Shown: piece after piece, positions 25,919-33,674 of the stretch
Position numbering within the stretch: position 1 is the first letter of the stretch
Layout: each line of letters opens with the position of its first letter
Source of the DNA: Enorma phocaeensis
GTDB taxonomy: Bacteria; Actinomycetota; Coriobacteriia; Coriobacteriales; Coriobacteriaceae
DNA: 64,000 nucleotides
Reading direction: 5' to 3'
Assembly: GCF_900186505.1 (NCBI RefSeq)
Contig: NZ_LT891968.1
Location: 62,001-126,000, forward strand
Translations under genes and position numbers: made by a program
Notes under the pieces: model-generated
Database searches by the model: none
What the model was told of the DNA's origin: nothing
The model's input: only the letters and a program-made list of their open reading frames with translations

Positions 25919-26128
25919 TCAGGATATGAGATCCACCGGCTCGACACCAAGACCGGATGCCAAACGCTCGAGCTGGCGCACGGTGATGTTCGCCTCTCCC
26001 GCCTCCACCTTGTCGAGGTAGGGTCGGCTGATTCCTGCCATCAGGCAGAATGCGGTCTTGGAGTGACCCTGCTCCTGGCGCAGGCGCTGCACATTCGCAC
26101 CGATGATCTGTTCAATCCGCTCGTTCAT
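25919..26128 (-). CDS. Small XRE-family (Cro/C1) repressor
   Basis: 69 residues, a single helix-turn-helix domain: LRQEQGHSKTAFCLMAGISRPYLDKVEAG is the HTH with the usual GISRPYLDKVE recognition helix. No ligand or dimerisation domain follows. It is divergent from the HAD-like gene, and the inverted repeat CGTAAA-N6-TTTACG lies between them, so self-repression and control of the neighbour are likely. Such tiny XRE proteins also occur as antitoxin-like or phage repressors, but no toxin or phage gene is adjacent. Confidence 0.85.
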   Translation of the reverse strand: MNERIEQIIGANVQRLRQEQGHSKTAFCLMAGISRPYLDKVEAGEANITVRQLERLASGLGVEPVDLIS

Positions 26129-26160
26129 GGAACAAGCATGCGAAAGTGCGCGTTCGCTTG

Positions 26161-26178
26161 CGTAAACTATACTTTACG
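26161..26178. promoter_or_regulatory. Inverted repeat CGTAAA-N6-TTTACG over divergent promoter
   Basis: The 18-base sequence CGTAAACTATACTTTACG has perfect 6-base arms. Its centre provides TATACT on the plus strand (26168-26173) and TATAGT on the minus strand (26166-26171), so both promoters would be covered by one bound dimer. The best-placed candidate binder is the XRE protein encoded just to the left. Confidence 0.65.
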
Positions 26179-26211
26179 TCAATGCAATGCGCACAGCGTG
26201 AAAGGGCGTCC

Positions 26212-26817
26212 ATGATAGACGGGTCGTGTCGCATGCCAGCACCTTCAAACCCGCTTGGAAGCGATCCGGGGCATGCAAAGGCGCCGGAGGCAAGGCTGCG
26301 GGAAGCGCATCCGCGCTGGATGATCATCATAGACTTCGACAGCATCGATGGATGCGGTCCTGCTATCAGCTCGACAGAGCTATCGCTTCTGCGCAAGGCC
26401 GCAGACGCTCTCGACGCCATCATCGCAATCGCAACCGAGCACACCGGCAAAGATGTTGCCCGCGCATTCGCGCAAGCTCGCAGGGCCGCGCATGACGAAG
26501 CGGAAAACGAGCTCGCCGAGCTGGCGTTCGATCTCATGACGCTATCCCAAGACGAGCCTACCGCCCAGCGAACGGCTCCGGCGCTCCTTGCAGAGCTCTG
26601 CCGCGCGCATCGCGCTACGTTCTCCTCGACCGTCGCCGTCGCCACACGGCCCCAGGATCTGCCGATCGTCCTGGAAGCAGGAATTGCCTTCGCGCTCGAA
26701 GACGCGGGGCCCGCCTGCATGAATGCTGCTGACCTGCGATTCCCCGCTCGCGCCGCAGGAGGTCTCGCAGAGGCGCTTCGAGCGATCCCTGCAGCCTGCG
26801 CGGGCACCGCCTCCTAA
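26212..26817 (+). CDS. Hypothetical HAD-like protein
   Basis: 201 residues from the ATG at 26212 (GAAAGGG upstream). Two segments resemble Cof-type HAD phosphatases: IIIDFDSIDGCG, in the position of the nucleophile loop DxDGT but altered to DFDSID, and GIAFALEDAGPACMNAADLRFP, like the GxAxAMxNAxPxVKxxAD segment. The middle part is helical. The conserved threonine and lysine motifs are not clear, so catalytic activity is doubtful. The antisense frame is also open over most of the gene, but the plus frame has the better ribosome site and a shared operator. Function unknown. Confidence 0.6.
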   Translation: MIDGSCRMPAPSNPLGSDPGHAKAPEARLREAHPRWMIIIDFDSIDGCGPAISSTELSLLRKAADALDAIIAIATEHTGKDVARAFAQARRAAHDEAENELAELAFDLMTLSQDEPTAQRTAPALLAELCRAHRATFSSTVAVATRPQDLPIVLEAGIAFALEDAGPACMNAADLRFPARAAGGLAEALRAIPAACAGTAS

Positions 26818-27197
26818 AACGCCAACGTGAAGCCTGTACCCAGGTACGCGGTGACCAGTATGTAGATCGTGCAGGCGAACAGCAGCAGCTCCGTGAGCAC
26901 CGCGCTGCGGACATGCCGGAAGTACACGATCTGGGCAACCGCCCCCGAAGCAGGCTCCTGCTCGGCTTGCCGACGGGCGAGGACAACGCTCACGATTCCG
27001 AGCAGCGCGGCAACACCCGGCACCAGCAGCAGCTGATAGCGACTGGCAAAGCGCGTCGGGGCGCCATCGGCGCCAAAGGCCATGGGCACCTCGTCGGGCA
27101 TCTGAGGAATGACGAACAGCGCAATCAGAATCGGCACGATAGCAAGTGCTATCAGCGCAATCGTGAGATACCCGTTCCTCTTACCGTAACGGAACAT
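26814..27197 (-). CDS. DUF1648-type membrane protein
   Basis: 127 residues with four membrane segments: YLTIALIALAIVPILIALFVI, LLLVPGVAALLGIVSVVLA and two near the C-terminus. The segment LPxPxxxPMHFGxxGxPTR-like (MPDEVPMAFGADGAPTRFASR) is the DUF1648 motif, found in small membrane proteins such as SdpI relatives. It overlaps the 3' end of the HAD-like gene by 4 bases on the opposite strand. Immunity to peptide toxins is known for SdpI, but nothing nearby suggests that here. Confidence 0.72.
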   Translation of the reverse strand: MFRYGKRNGYLTIALIALAIVPILIALFVIPQMPDEVPMAFGADGAPTRFASRYQLLLVPGVAALLGIVSVVLARRQAEQEPASGAVAQIVYFRHVRSAVLTELLLFACTIYILVTAYLGTGFTLAF

Positions 27198-27241
27198 CGA
27201 TCGACCACCTTGAATCTGAGGACCCGTCTAGAGATCCTTCC

Positions 27242-28318
27242 CTATACGTTGAACCGAAAATGGACCACGTCGCCATCGGCCATGACGTAGTCCTTGCCTT
27301 CCATGCGCAGCTTACCGGCTTCACGCGCACCGCGCTCGCCACCGAGCTCGATATAGTCTTCGTAGGAGATGACCTCGGCTTTGATGAAGCCGCGCTCGAA
27401 ATCGGTGTGGATGACGCCCGCGGCCTGGGGAGCCGTCGCGCCCTGGCGAACGGTCCATGCCTTGACCTCCATCTCGCCCGCAGTGAAGAACGACTGCAGG
27501 CCGAGCAGCTTGTAGGCGGCCTGAGCAAGGAGCTCGAGGCCCGGGCGCTCGAGGCCGAGCGTCTCCAGGTATTCCGCCGCCTCCTCAGGATCGAGCTCGG
27601 AGAGCTCCGCCTCAACCTTGGCGCAGATGGGAATCGGCGCCACGCCATCGATAGGCTCGAGATCCTGACCGAGCATATCCTCGTCCACATTGGCCACGTA
27701 GAGGATGGGCTTCATGGTGAGCAGGAAGAGGCCCTTGGCCGCCGAGCGCTCCTCGTCGGTCATCTCCATGGCCGCAGCACGGTTCCCTTCGTTCAACCAG
27801 GCGACGAGACGCTGCGCGACCTCGAGCTTGGGCAAGAGCTCCTTATCGCGGCGGGCATCCTTCTCCAGCTTGGGAATCTGCTTCTCGAGCGTCTGGATAT
27901 CAGCCAGGATGAGCTCGGTCATGATGGTCTCGGCATCGCCTGCGGGGTCCACGAACGCGCCCTCGCGCCCCACCTCGCGCATGACGTTGGGATCCTCGAA
28001 GTAGCGCACCACCTCGCAGATGGCGTCGGTCTCGCGGATGTTCGCGAGGAACTGGTTGCCCAGGCCCTCCCCCGCGTTCGCACCCTTGACGAGCCCGGCG
28101 ATGTCCACGAACTCGACCGTCGCGGGCACGATGCGCCCCGGATGCACGATATCGGCAAGCTTTTGCAAGCGCTCATCAGGCACGTTCACGATGCCCACGT
28201 TGGGATCGATGGTCGCAAAGGGATAGTTGGCAGCAAGGCCGCCCTTCTTGGTGAGGGCAGTGAACAGCGTCGACTTGCCCACGTTGGGCAGGCCTACGAT
28301 ACCAATGGAAAGAGCCAC
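27242..28318 (-). CDS. ychF: Ribosome-binding ATPase YchF
   Basis: 358 residues, an Obg-family P-loop protein. G1 is GLPNVGKST (residues 8-16), followed by ANYPFATIDPNVG and FVDIAGLV. The base-specificity motif is VANVDED rather than NKxD, which explains the ATP preference of YchF. The C-terminal TGS domain spans the last 80 residues (WTVRQGATAPQAAGVIHTDFERGF). YchF binds ribosomes and is linked to the oxidative stress response. It is transcribed toward the DUF1648 gene, 44 bases away. Confidence 0.95.
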   Translation of the reverse strand: MALSIGIVGLPNVGKSTLFTALTKKGGLAANYPFATIDPNVGIVNVPDERLQKLADIVHPGRIVPATVEFVDIAGLVKGANAGEGLGNQFLANIRETDAICEVVRYFEDPNVMREVGREGAFVDPAGDAETIMTELILADIQTLEKQIPKLEKDARRDKELLPKLEVAQRLVAWLNEGNRAAAMEMTDEERSAAKGLFLLTMKPILYVANVDEDMLGQDLEPIDGVAPIPICAKVEAELSELDPEEAAEYLETLGLERPGLELLAQAAYKLLGLQSFFTAGEMEVKAWTVRQGATAPQAAGVIHTDFERGFIKAEVISYEDYIELGGERGAREAGKLRMEGKDYVMADGDVVHFRFNV

Positions 28319-28467
28319 GAGCTACTTCCTCTCTAAGACGTACAGTGCGCCACCTATTGTAGGCGAAACGACCTCGGCCGTGGAACCCGAAGGAACCACG
28401 GCCGCGTAGAGCGAGATGCGCAGCTGAGCGGACGGTGCACCGGCGCGTAGAGCCCCGAGATCTTCCG

Positions 28468-29061
28468 CTAGCGAGCGATGCAGTTGTTGTAGGCGGCTGC
28501 CATCGCGTTGGTGTTCTTGATGATGATGTACATGCCGATCCACGGGCCCAGACCGCAGAGGATGATGCCGATGATGTACCACATGAGCACCGTGGTGCCG
28601 TTCTCCTGGAACTGCAAGCCATAGCGCGGTCCGTTGAAGGCGAGGCGGTTACCGATCTTGTAGACCCACCACAGGTTGTAGATGCCGCAGGTCACGATCG
28701 ACAGGGCGATGTAGGCGCCAAGCCCCGGGGTGCTGTCACCGTCGCCCGAGCACATGATGTTCATGTCGCGCGCGATGGTGTAGATGAAGTAGAACCCATA
28801 GATGCCGCAGGTGATGAACGACAGGATGATATAGACCAGCAAGCTGCGATCCGTCTGAATGTACCCGCCACCGTTGGGTGCGCCCGGCTGGGTGCCAGGC
28901 GAATAGATGGCACCGCCCGTTAAGGGCGACCCGTACGTCTGCTGGGCCTGCTGGGCATATGTCGGAGCGGCGCCGCCGACGGGCGCCTGGAGCTTGGCCC
29001 CGCACGATGGGCAGAATGCGCTTCCGTCGGGAATCTGCTTCCCACAAGAGCTGCAAAACAT
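28468..29061 (-). CDS. Zinc-ribbon DUF4234 membrane protein
   Basis: 197 residues from MFCSSCGKQIPDG at 29061. A CxxC-CxxC ribbon (residues 3-21) is followed by a Gln/Gly/Pro-rich linker and a DUF4234 domain with four membrane segments (LLVYIILSFITCGIYGFYF, LSIVTCGIYNLWWVYKIG, and a C-terminal pair). The repeated T(C)GIY motif and the basic-plus-Asn pattern (NRLAFNGPRYG) are typical for this family. Function unknown; no enzymatic residues are seen. One of three proteins in this window with the same N-terminal ribbon. Confidence 0.82.
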   Translation of the reverse strand: MFCSSCGKQIPDGSAFCPSCGAKLQAPVGGAAPTYAQQAQQTYGSPLTGGAIYSPGTQPGAPNGGGYIQTDRSLLVYIILSFITCGIYGFYFIYTIARDMNIMCSGDGDSTPGLGAYIALSIVTCGIYNLWWVYKIGNRLAFNGPRYGLQFQENGTTVLMWYIIGIILCGLGPWIGMYIIIKNTNAMAAAYNNCIAR

Positions 29062-29244
29062 GATATCCCCCTTTGGACGAAATCCCGTTCCTTGAGGATA
29101 TATGGAGGATTTTTGACCGTCAAGAAGACATGAGGTCAGCAACGCGTAAAATTACCGCGCCGCAACGCACGGGCGCGCCACCACAAGCGACACCCGCGCA
29201 ATGCCCGTGCAAACGCAGCGGCCCGCACGCTTTCGCGGTGCAGC

Positions 29245-29685
29245 TCATCCGAACAGGCTCATCCATCCCGGAACGCCAATATTCACCACGTCATCGAAGA
29301 CGCCCGCATCGACCAGGATCGCAGCATCGTGCGGCACAGCCATGCGCCACGCCCACAACGCGATGAACGCGACGATGAGCGCCGCAAGCACCACCTGCGC
29401 GGCTCGGTTCGTCTCGAGTGAGGGCACGCACCCCAGCACCAAGACGACGGGGACCGACCAGAACAACGGATGATAGGCCAGCGCGACATCCAAATTGCCC
29501 TGAAGGGCCTCGAGCCAAGCGCGCGTCATCCCGCAGCCGGGACACGAAACCCCGGTTACGAACTTGATGGGACACCCCACTCCTACGAGATGGAAGAAGC
29601 CGGCCCCCAGTATGACGAGGGCTGCCACGACAAGGATCTCGGGGGTCTGCCCCCTGCGCCCATCGGCCGCACCGCGCTCGCCCAT
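29245..29685 (-). CDS. DUF2752 membrane protein
   Basis: 146 residues with three membrane segments (ILVVAALVILGAGFFHLV, AYHPLFWSVPVVLVLGCV, QVVLAALIVAFIALWAW). Between the first two lies the DUF2752 signature CPIKFVTGVSCPGCGMTRAW, with three conserved cysteines. Members are uncharacterised. It begins 4 bases after the ferredoxin-type gene, in the same direction, so the two are surely co-transcribed. A redox or metal link between them is possible but not shown. Confidence 0.82.
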   Translation of the reverse strand: MGERGAADGRRGQTPEILVVAALVILGAGFFHLVGVGCPIKFVTGVSCPGCGMTRAWLEALQGNLDVALAYHPLFWSVPVVLVLGCVPSLETNRAAQVVLAALIVAFIALWAWRMAVPHDAAILVDAGVFDDVVNIGVPGWMSLFG

Positions 29686-29689
29686 ACGG

Positions 29690-30955
29690 CTAGTCCGCGA
29701 GCTTCTCGACCTGGTCCAAGACCGTGCTCAAGCCCTTTTTCGCCTCGGCGGCAAGCTTGCCGGCATCCATGCTCGTCACTGCCTCGATCGTGCCCTGTTT
29801 GACCTCCGGATCGGGCAGAACGAGATCGCGCGCGTCGCGCTCCACCATCGTGAGGGCACGGGTCTCGCAGACATCGGCGCACAACCCGCAGCCGACGCAA
29901 TATGTGGCCTCGAGTGCGAACCTGCCAGAATCGACGAGGTCGCAGGCATGCAGCGGACACGCGTCCACGCAATCGCCGCACATGGTGCACTTTGAGAAAT
30001 CGCACTCAGGCACCTGCACGTGGATGTTTTCCGCGAGCTCCGGATGGCTTTGGAGCACCGAGAGCAGCAGCTGGCGGTTTTGCGTGAGCATGCGACGACG
30101 CTTCTGCGTGGTGCTTCCTGTTGCAGCGTTCAAGGTGCGCTCGATGGCGGAGAGCTTCTTGGTGTGCTCGCGCAAGCGCTGGGCAACCGTGGTCACCGCC
30201 GCGGTCGCGGGATTGAGCTTGGATACGGTAAGGCCCGTCGTGCGCATGATCTTATCCATGTACTCTTTACGCTCGAACTCGCGGCGCTTCACGCACGTGA
30301 GCGCAGAAGCCTCGACCTCGAGGCCCATGCCGGCACCCAGCCATTCCTCCGCCGTCGCGATCGCATCGCCCAAAAGCTCCTCGCCCTGGGCGTTGCGGCA
30401 ACCTTCGCAGATATCAAGCGGCAGGTACACGCTCACATTGGGATAGTCCGCCATGACGGCCAGCCAGGTCTCCGGCGTCACCTCGCCGATGCACGCGAGC
30501 ACCACCTCGTTCTCGCGCGGGACGCGGCGCAACGCGCGGGCGCACGTCACATAGGCCGTCTCATGGGCTGCCGCTGCCGAAGCAACCTGGTCGTAGATAC
30601 GCCGGGGCTTATGTCCGGTCGTGGTGATGGCCTCCGTGGGGCACACCGGCGCGCACAGGCCGCACTTGCGACAGGTGTCTAGGATATCGATTCCGCCGTC
30701 CTCGATGGCGATCGAAGACGCCGGACATATATCGATGCATGCCTTGCAAGAACCCTTCGATGACTTGCACGCCACGCAGCGCAAGGTATTGGCGCGCGGG
30801 CGCTCTTTGTAATCAGCAGGGTTCCACTCGACCGCCTCGGGGTCGGTGTTGCCCAAAAAGGCGTCTTTCAAGTCGTTGAATGGTTCGGTAAGGCCGCTCA
30901 GGCCTTTGGTGATATCGATGATGTCATCGAACATGTCGCGTTTTTGCTCCGCCAT
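29690..30955 (-). CDS. Multi-[4Fe-4S] ferredoxin-domain protein
   Basis: 421 residues from MAEQKRDMFDD at 30955 with AGGAGGGG upstream. Two double-cluster ferredoxin modules flank a central region: RCVACKSSKGSCKACIDICP and CRKCGLCAPVCP near the N-terminus, and CTMCGDCVDACP with CVGCGLCADVCE near the C-terminus, giving up to four clusters. The central 200 residues carry further cysteines (CEGCRN, LTCVKRREF). The protein lacks an N-terminal signal peptide, so it is cytoplasmic. It resembles electron-transfer proteins of anaerobes that work with formate or hydrogenase-linked complexes; the specific partner is unknown. Confidence 0.82.
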   Translation of the reverse strand: MAEQKRDMFDDIIDITKGLSGLTEPFNDLKDAFLGNTDPEAVEWNPADYKERPRANTLRCVACKSSKGSCKACIDICPASSIAIEDGGIDILDTCRKCGLCAPVCPTEAITTTGHKPRRIYDQVASAAAAHETAYVTCARALRRVPRENEVVLACIGEVTPETWLAVMADYPNVSVYLPLDICEGCRNAQGEELLGDAIATAEEWLGAGMGLEVEASALTCVKRREFERKEYMDKIMRTTGLTVSKLNPATAAVTTVAQRLREHTKKLSAIERTLNAATGSTTQKRRRMLTQNRQLLLSVLQSHPELAENIHVQVPECDFSKCTMCGDCVDACPLHACDLVDSGRFALEATYCVGCGLCADVCETRALTMVERDARDLVLPDPEVKQGTIEAVTSMDAGKLAAEAKKGLSTVLDQVEKLAD

Positions 30956-31188
30956 ATACGCCCCTCCTGCGCGATGGCCACATATGCGCGCGACAGCGCG
31001 CAACTTCGATATTGTACGGCACCGAACGCGCCTCATGCCCGCCCGCACGCCACCATATGGTTCACAGCCAGAAAAACGACGAATCAGAACCGCCTAGAAC
31101 GCTTTATTCGTCTGGTGCCGCTCCGCAGATGAACGCACCCGATCCTCCGGCGGTCCTCTATGGCGCCAGCATCATGCCGGGCCCTTCG

Positions 31189-32559
31189 TCAGCGACCGTG
31201 CACGTTGAAATCGTCGATATCGATCTGTTGAACGCCCGCGAGGAGCATATCCTGATCAGGGCTGGTACCACCGTTGTCGCGCATGTTATTGAGGTAATCC
31301 GTGTAGTTCACGGTTCCGCCCGACTGCAGGTCGACGAGCTCCTCAGCCTCCTCAAGCGTGTAATAGTCCGCCGGATCGGTCGATCCCGAGAGATTGGCGT
31401 AGGCGATTCGGTAGGCATAGTTCGGCGCATAGAGGTAGACCATCATCCCGTTGCCCAAATCTCCGGTGGAATCGATTGCTCCGCCGATGTCGGTTCCCAC
31501 GCCCGCGTCGACAGACACGTATGCCAACGTCGCGAGCTCACGCTCTGGATAGGTAGACGAGTAAATCGTTGCGCTATCGCCGTCGACCTGCACGGTCACG
31601 CGGCCCTCCCAATACGATGGGATGTCGAAGGAGAAGGAATCGGCTTGATAAGCGCCCTGTTGTTCACGCGCAGCCTCCTCCTCGCGACGGCGCGCCTCCT
31701 CTTCCTCTTGCCGGCGCTGTGCCTCCTGCTCTGCCTCGACCGCCTCATCACGGCGAGCAGTCGCGGCATCGCGAAGCTCTTCGGCTCGCTGCTCGTCATC
31801 CACGCCGCCGGCAAGCGCCGCCTCGTACGCATCTTCGATCTGACGATCGGTTACCTCCGCAGCAGGGATGGGGTCAAGGGAGATAGAGCCTTCCATGCTT
31901 CCGCTGTCTCCCTCGATCTCGATGGTCGCAGACCCGGCATCGGCGACGTTGTAGATCGTGCCGTCCGCAGCGATGGGCGACGCCGCGACGGTAAGCTCGT
32001 AGACGCCGTCGACAAGCTCCATGCCCGAGCCGTCCGTCTCGAGGTAGTAATCTGCAGAGACCTCCTTACCACGGACGTCCTCACCCTCGATATGCACGGG
32101 AATCCTCGTTCCCGTGGAGCTATCAAGACCCGCGGCGTCGATCATGAACACGACCGCCGTGGGCGCAGGCGTCCTGATGAAGAAGAACCAGCCCGCCGCT
32201 GCAGCGGCGACGAGCACGACGAGTGCCACAAAGACGCCGATCACAACGTTGCGCGTCTTACGCGATGCCTTACGGTGAGGCGCTTCGCCAAACGAGGCGG
32301 CCTGCTGTTGCTGGGGCGGGGCATACGTCTGGACAGGACTCCCAGCAGGCGCGGGGTCTGCATAGGATGCCGGACGCGGCATTTGGACGGTCCCGCCGGG
32401 AACCGACTGGGGCGAGCCCATGGAGATGGTGGGATCAGCTCCCCCGGCTGCGGGGGCGCCAGCGTCGGAGCGGGATGCAGCTGCGCTCACCGGTGCACCG
32501 CATGCAGTGCAAAACCGCGTTCCATCAGAGATTTGGGCGCCGCATTTGGTACAAAACAT
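31189..32559 (-). CDS. Zinc-ribbon single-pass membrane protein with coiled coil and exported domain
   Basis: 456 residues. MFCTKCGAQI...FCTACGAPV is the zinc ribbon (residues 3-21), then a disordered Pro/Gln-rich linker, one membrane segment (about 107-127, VVIGVFVALVVLVAAAAAGWFFF), a beta-rich exported domain, a charged coiled coil (EEELRDAATARRDEAVEAEQ region, about 250-300) and a C-terminal domain with YWEGRVTVQVDGD. Overall layout resembles the 766-residue protein at 8503, but the exported domains differ. Probably an envelope protein with a cytoplasmic zinc ribbon; function unknown. Confidence 0.8.
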   Translation of the reverse strand: MFCTKCGAQISDGTRFCTACGAPVSAAASRSDAGAPAAGGADPTISMGSPQSVPGGTVQMPRPASYADPAPAGSPVQTYAPPQQQQAASFGEAPHRKASRKTRNVVIGVFVALVVLVAAAAAGWFFFIRTPAPTAVVFMIDAAGLDSSTGTRIPVHIEGEDVRGKEVSADYYLETDGSGMELVDGVYELTVAASPIAADGTIYNVADAGSATIEIEGDSGSMEGSISLDPIPAAEVTDRQIEDAYEAALAGGVDDEQRAEELRDAATARRDEAVEAEQEAQRRQEEEEARRREEEAAREQQGAYQADSFSFDIPSYWEGRVTVQVDGDSATIYSSTYPERELATLAYVSVDAGVGTDIGGAIDSTGDLGNGMMVYLYAPNYAYRIAYANLSGSTDPADYYTLEEAEELVDLQSGGTVNYTDYLNNMRDNGGTSPDQDMLLAGVQQIDIDDFNVHGR

Positions 32560-32884
32560 CGAAGTCCCCCGCTCTCAACGATCGCATGCCATCTCTATTA
32601 TGCGACATCCCAGCATGAACAGCGCGATGCAACCAGACGGAAACGCAAGCGACTTTCAAGTGACCTTCGGTGCTGAGGCCTTTGGCAACTAAGCCGACAG
32701 AATATCCTCCGACATCCCGCCGCCAACTCTTGGCGCTCTCGTGCTACGAAGCGCCCTCTCGCTCGTTTACTTCTTGAAATCCAAAATTATAGCCATTTTC
32801 GGATTTATAATCGTAATATAATTCCATTTTTATTTAATATTTTGTATCATTCTTACGATTCGATATTATTTATTACATTTTTTA

Positions 32885-33016
32885 TACGATACCAGTGGTT
32901 CTTCTGCATTATTATTACGAACTTGTTTGTCATCACAAGAACAATGCTAGTGAAGAGATCAGATTTCGTACGATACCACTGGTATATGTGCATTATCCGT
33001 ACGATACCACTGGTTC
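32885..33016. repeat. Three copies of TACGATACCASTGGTT/A in AT-rich DNA
   Basis: Copies are at 32885-32900 (TACGATACCAGTGGTT), 32969-32985 (TACGATACCACTGGTAT) and 33000-33016 (TACGATACCACTGGTTC). The core ATACCACTGGTAT of copy 2 is a perfect palindrome around a central base, like GntR- or LacI-type operators. Copies 1 and 2 are both followed by TGCATTAT at the same distance, so the repeat unit is about 28 bases. Start-to-start spacings are 84 and 31 bases. Confidence 0.75.
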
Positions 33017-33043
33017 ATTTAAATTGACGCCCTTCATCACAGG

Positions 33044-33075
33044 TGCCCCGGCGCACACAAAAGCGCACCGGGGCA
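33044..33075. terminator. GC hairpin at the 3' end of the PTS operon
   Basis: TGCCCCGG (33044-33051) pairs with CCGGGGCA (33068-33075), extended inward by GC pairs. It sits about 110 bases beyond the IIA stop codon. There is no U-run on the minus strand. Confidence 0.5.
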
Positions 33076-33182
33076 TCATTGTCGATAGGGAGCTACTGAA
33101 TCCTCGACCCGCCGATTCGACTAATTGCATCGAACAGAATGCGGTGCCGTAACGCCGCCGACACCGCTCAACCTATACGCGC

Positions 33183-33653
33183 CTATGCGAGATGAGCCTT
33201 AATCGTTGCAACGAGATCGTTGGGGGTCTTCTGCGCCATGATGTCAGCGACGGCAGCGTCATCCATGAAGATGCGCATCAGGGCCTGCAGCATCTCGACC
33301 TGTCCTCCTTCACGCATAATGCCGAGGTTGATCACGAGTTCAGCGCTCACCTCATCTCCGATACCCCCCATAGGCTGAAACGTGACGGGTTTCACCGGCT
33401 TAATGACCGCTATGTAAGCTTTGTTTACGCAGTTGTCCGCATGGGGAATCGCCACGCCAATCGTCGGCGTCTGCAGGCCAGTGGCGTAATTGCGCTCGCG
33501 CTCGAGCATAGCATCGAGCCAGTTATCCTTGATGTAGCCCATCGAATCAAGGCGGGCTTGCATTTGACGGAACAGATCCTCGGTATCCACAGCATCGATG
33601 TCGACAAACACGAGCTCGGGCTTGAGCAACTCGAGGTCTTCGGTTCCTATCAT
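33183..33653 (-). CDS. PTS EIIA component, galactitol/fructose type
   Basis: 156 residues, a PTS EIIA type-2 domain. The phosphorylated histidine is in IGVAIPHAD (His71). GatA- and SgcA-like proteins have this size. It takes phosphate from HPr and passes it to the EIIB encoded at 35957. It is the last gene of the operon aldolase(FucA-like)-IIB-IIC-aldolase(class II)-IIA, 21 bases after the aldolase gene. A strong terminator (34597-34635) lies between IIC and the last two genes, so IIA and aldolase may be expressed at a lower level. Confidence 0.9.
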   Translation of the reverse strand: MIGTEDLELLKPELVFVDIDAVDTEDLFRQMQARLDSMGYIKDNWLDAMLERERNYATGLQTPTIGVAIPHADNCVNKAYIAVIKPVKPVTFQPMGGIGDEVSAELVINLGIMREGGQVEMLQALMRIFMDDAAVADIMAQKTPNDLVATIKAHLA

Positions 33654-33674
33654 TTTTCATCTCCTTCTTCCGGT

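Larger units (their letters stand above)
32560..33182. other. 623-bp gap with AT-rich island and three palindromic repeats
   Basis: Bases 32560-32760 have normal GC content and hold the promoter side of the zinc-ribbon gene, plus a 25-codon plus-strand frame ending at 32692 (AMQPDGNASDFQVTFGAEAFGN) that may be a fragment. From about 32770 to 33025 the DNA is strikingly AT-rich, unlike anything else in the window, and carries three repeats (32885-33016). From 33040 onward lies a hairpin that ends the PTS operon. No gene is supported; short AT-rich frames here have no ribosome site. Confidence 0.6.

Noticed and set aside
26112..26807. Antisense frame over the HAD-like gene as the real gene
   Set aside because: The plus-strand frame has a proper ribosome site and HAD-like segments; the minus frame is Arg/Ser/Ala-rich with no motifs.
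32885..33016. CRISPR-like array
   Set aside because: Only three short repeats with unequal spacing (84 and 31 bases) and no Cas genes nearby.
32842..33152. Short frames in the AT-rich island (for example 32842-33027 encoding about 61 residues)
   Set aside because: No ribosome site, no homology visible; the repeated peptide segments only reflect the DNA repeats.
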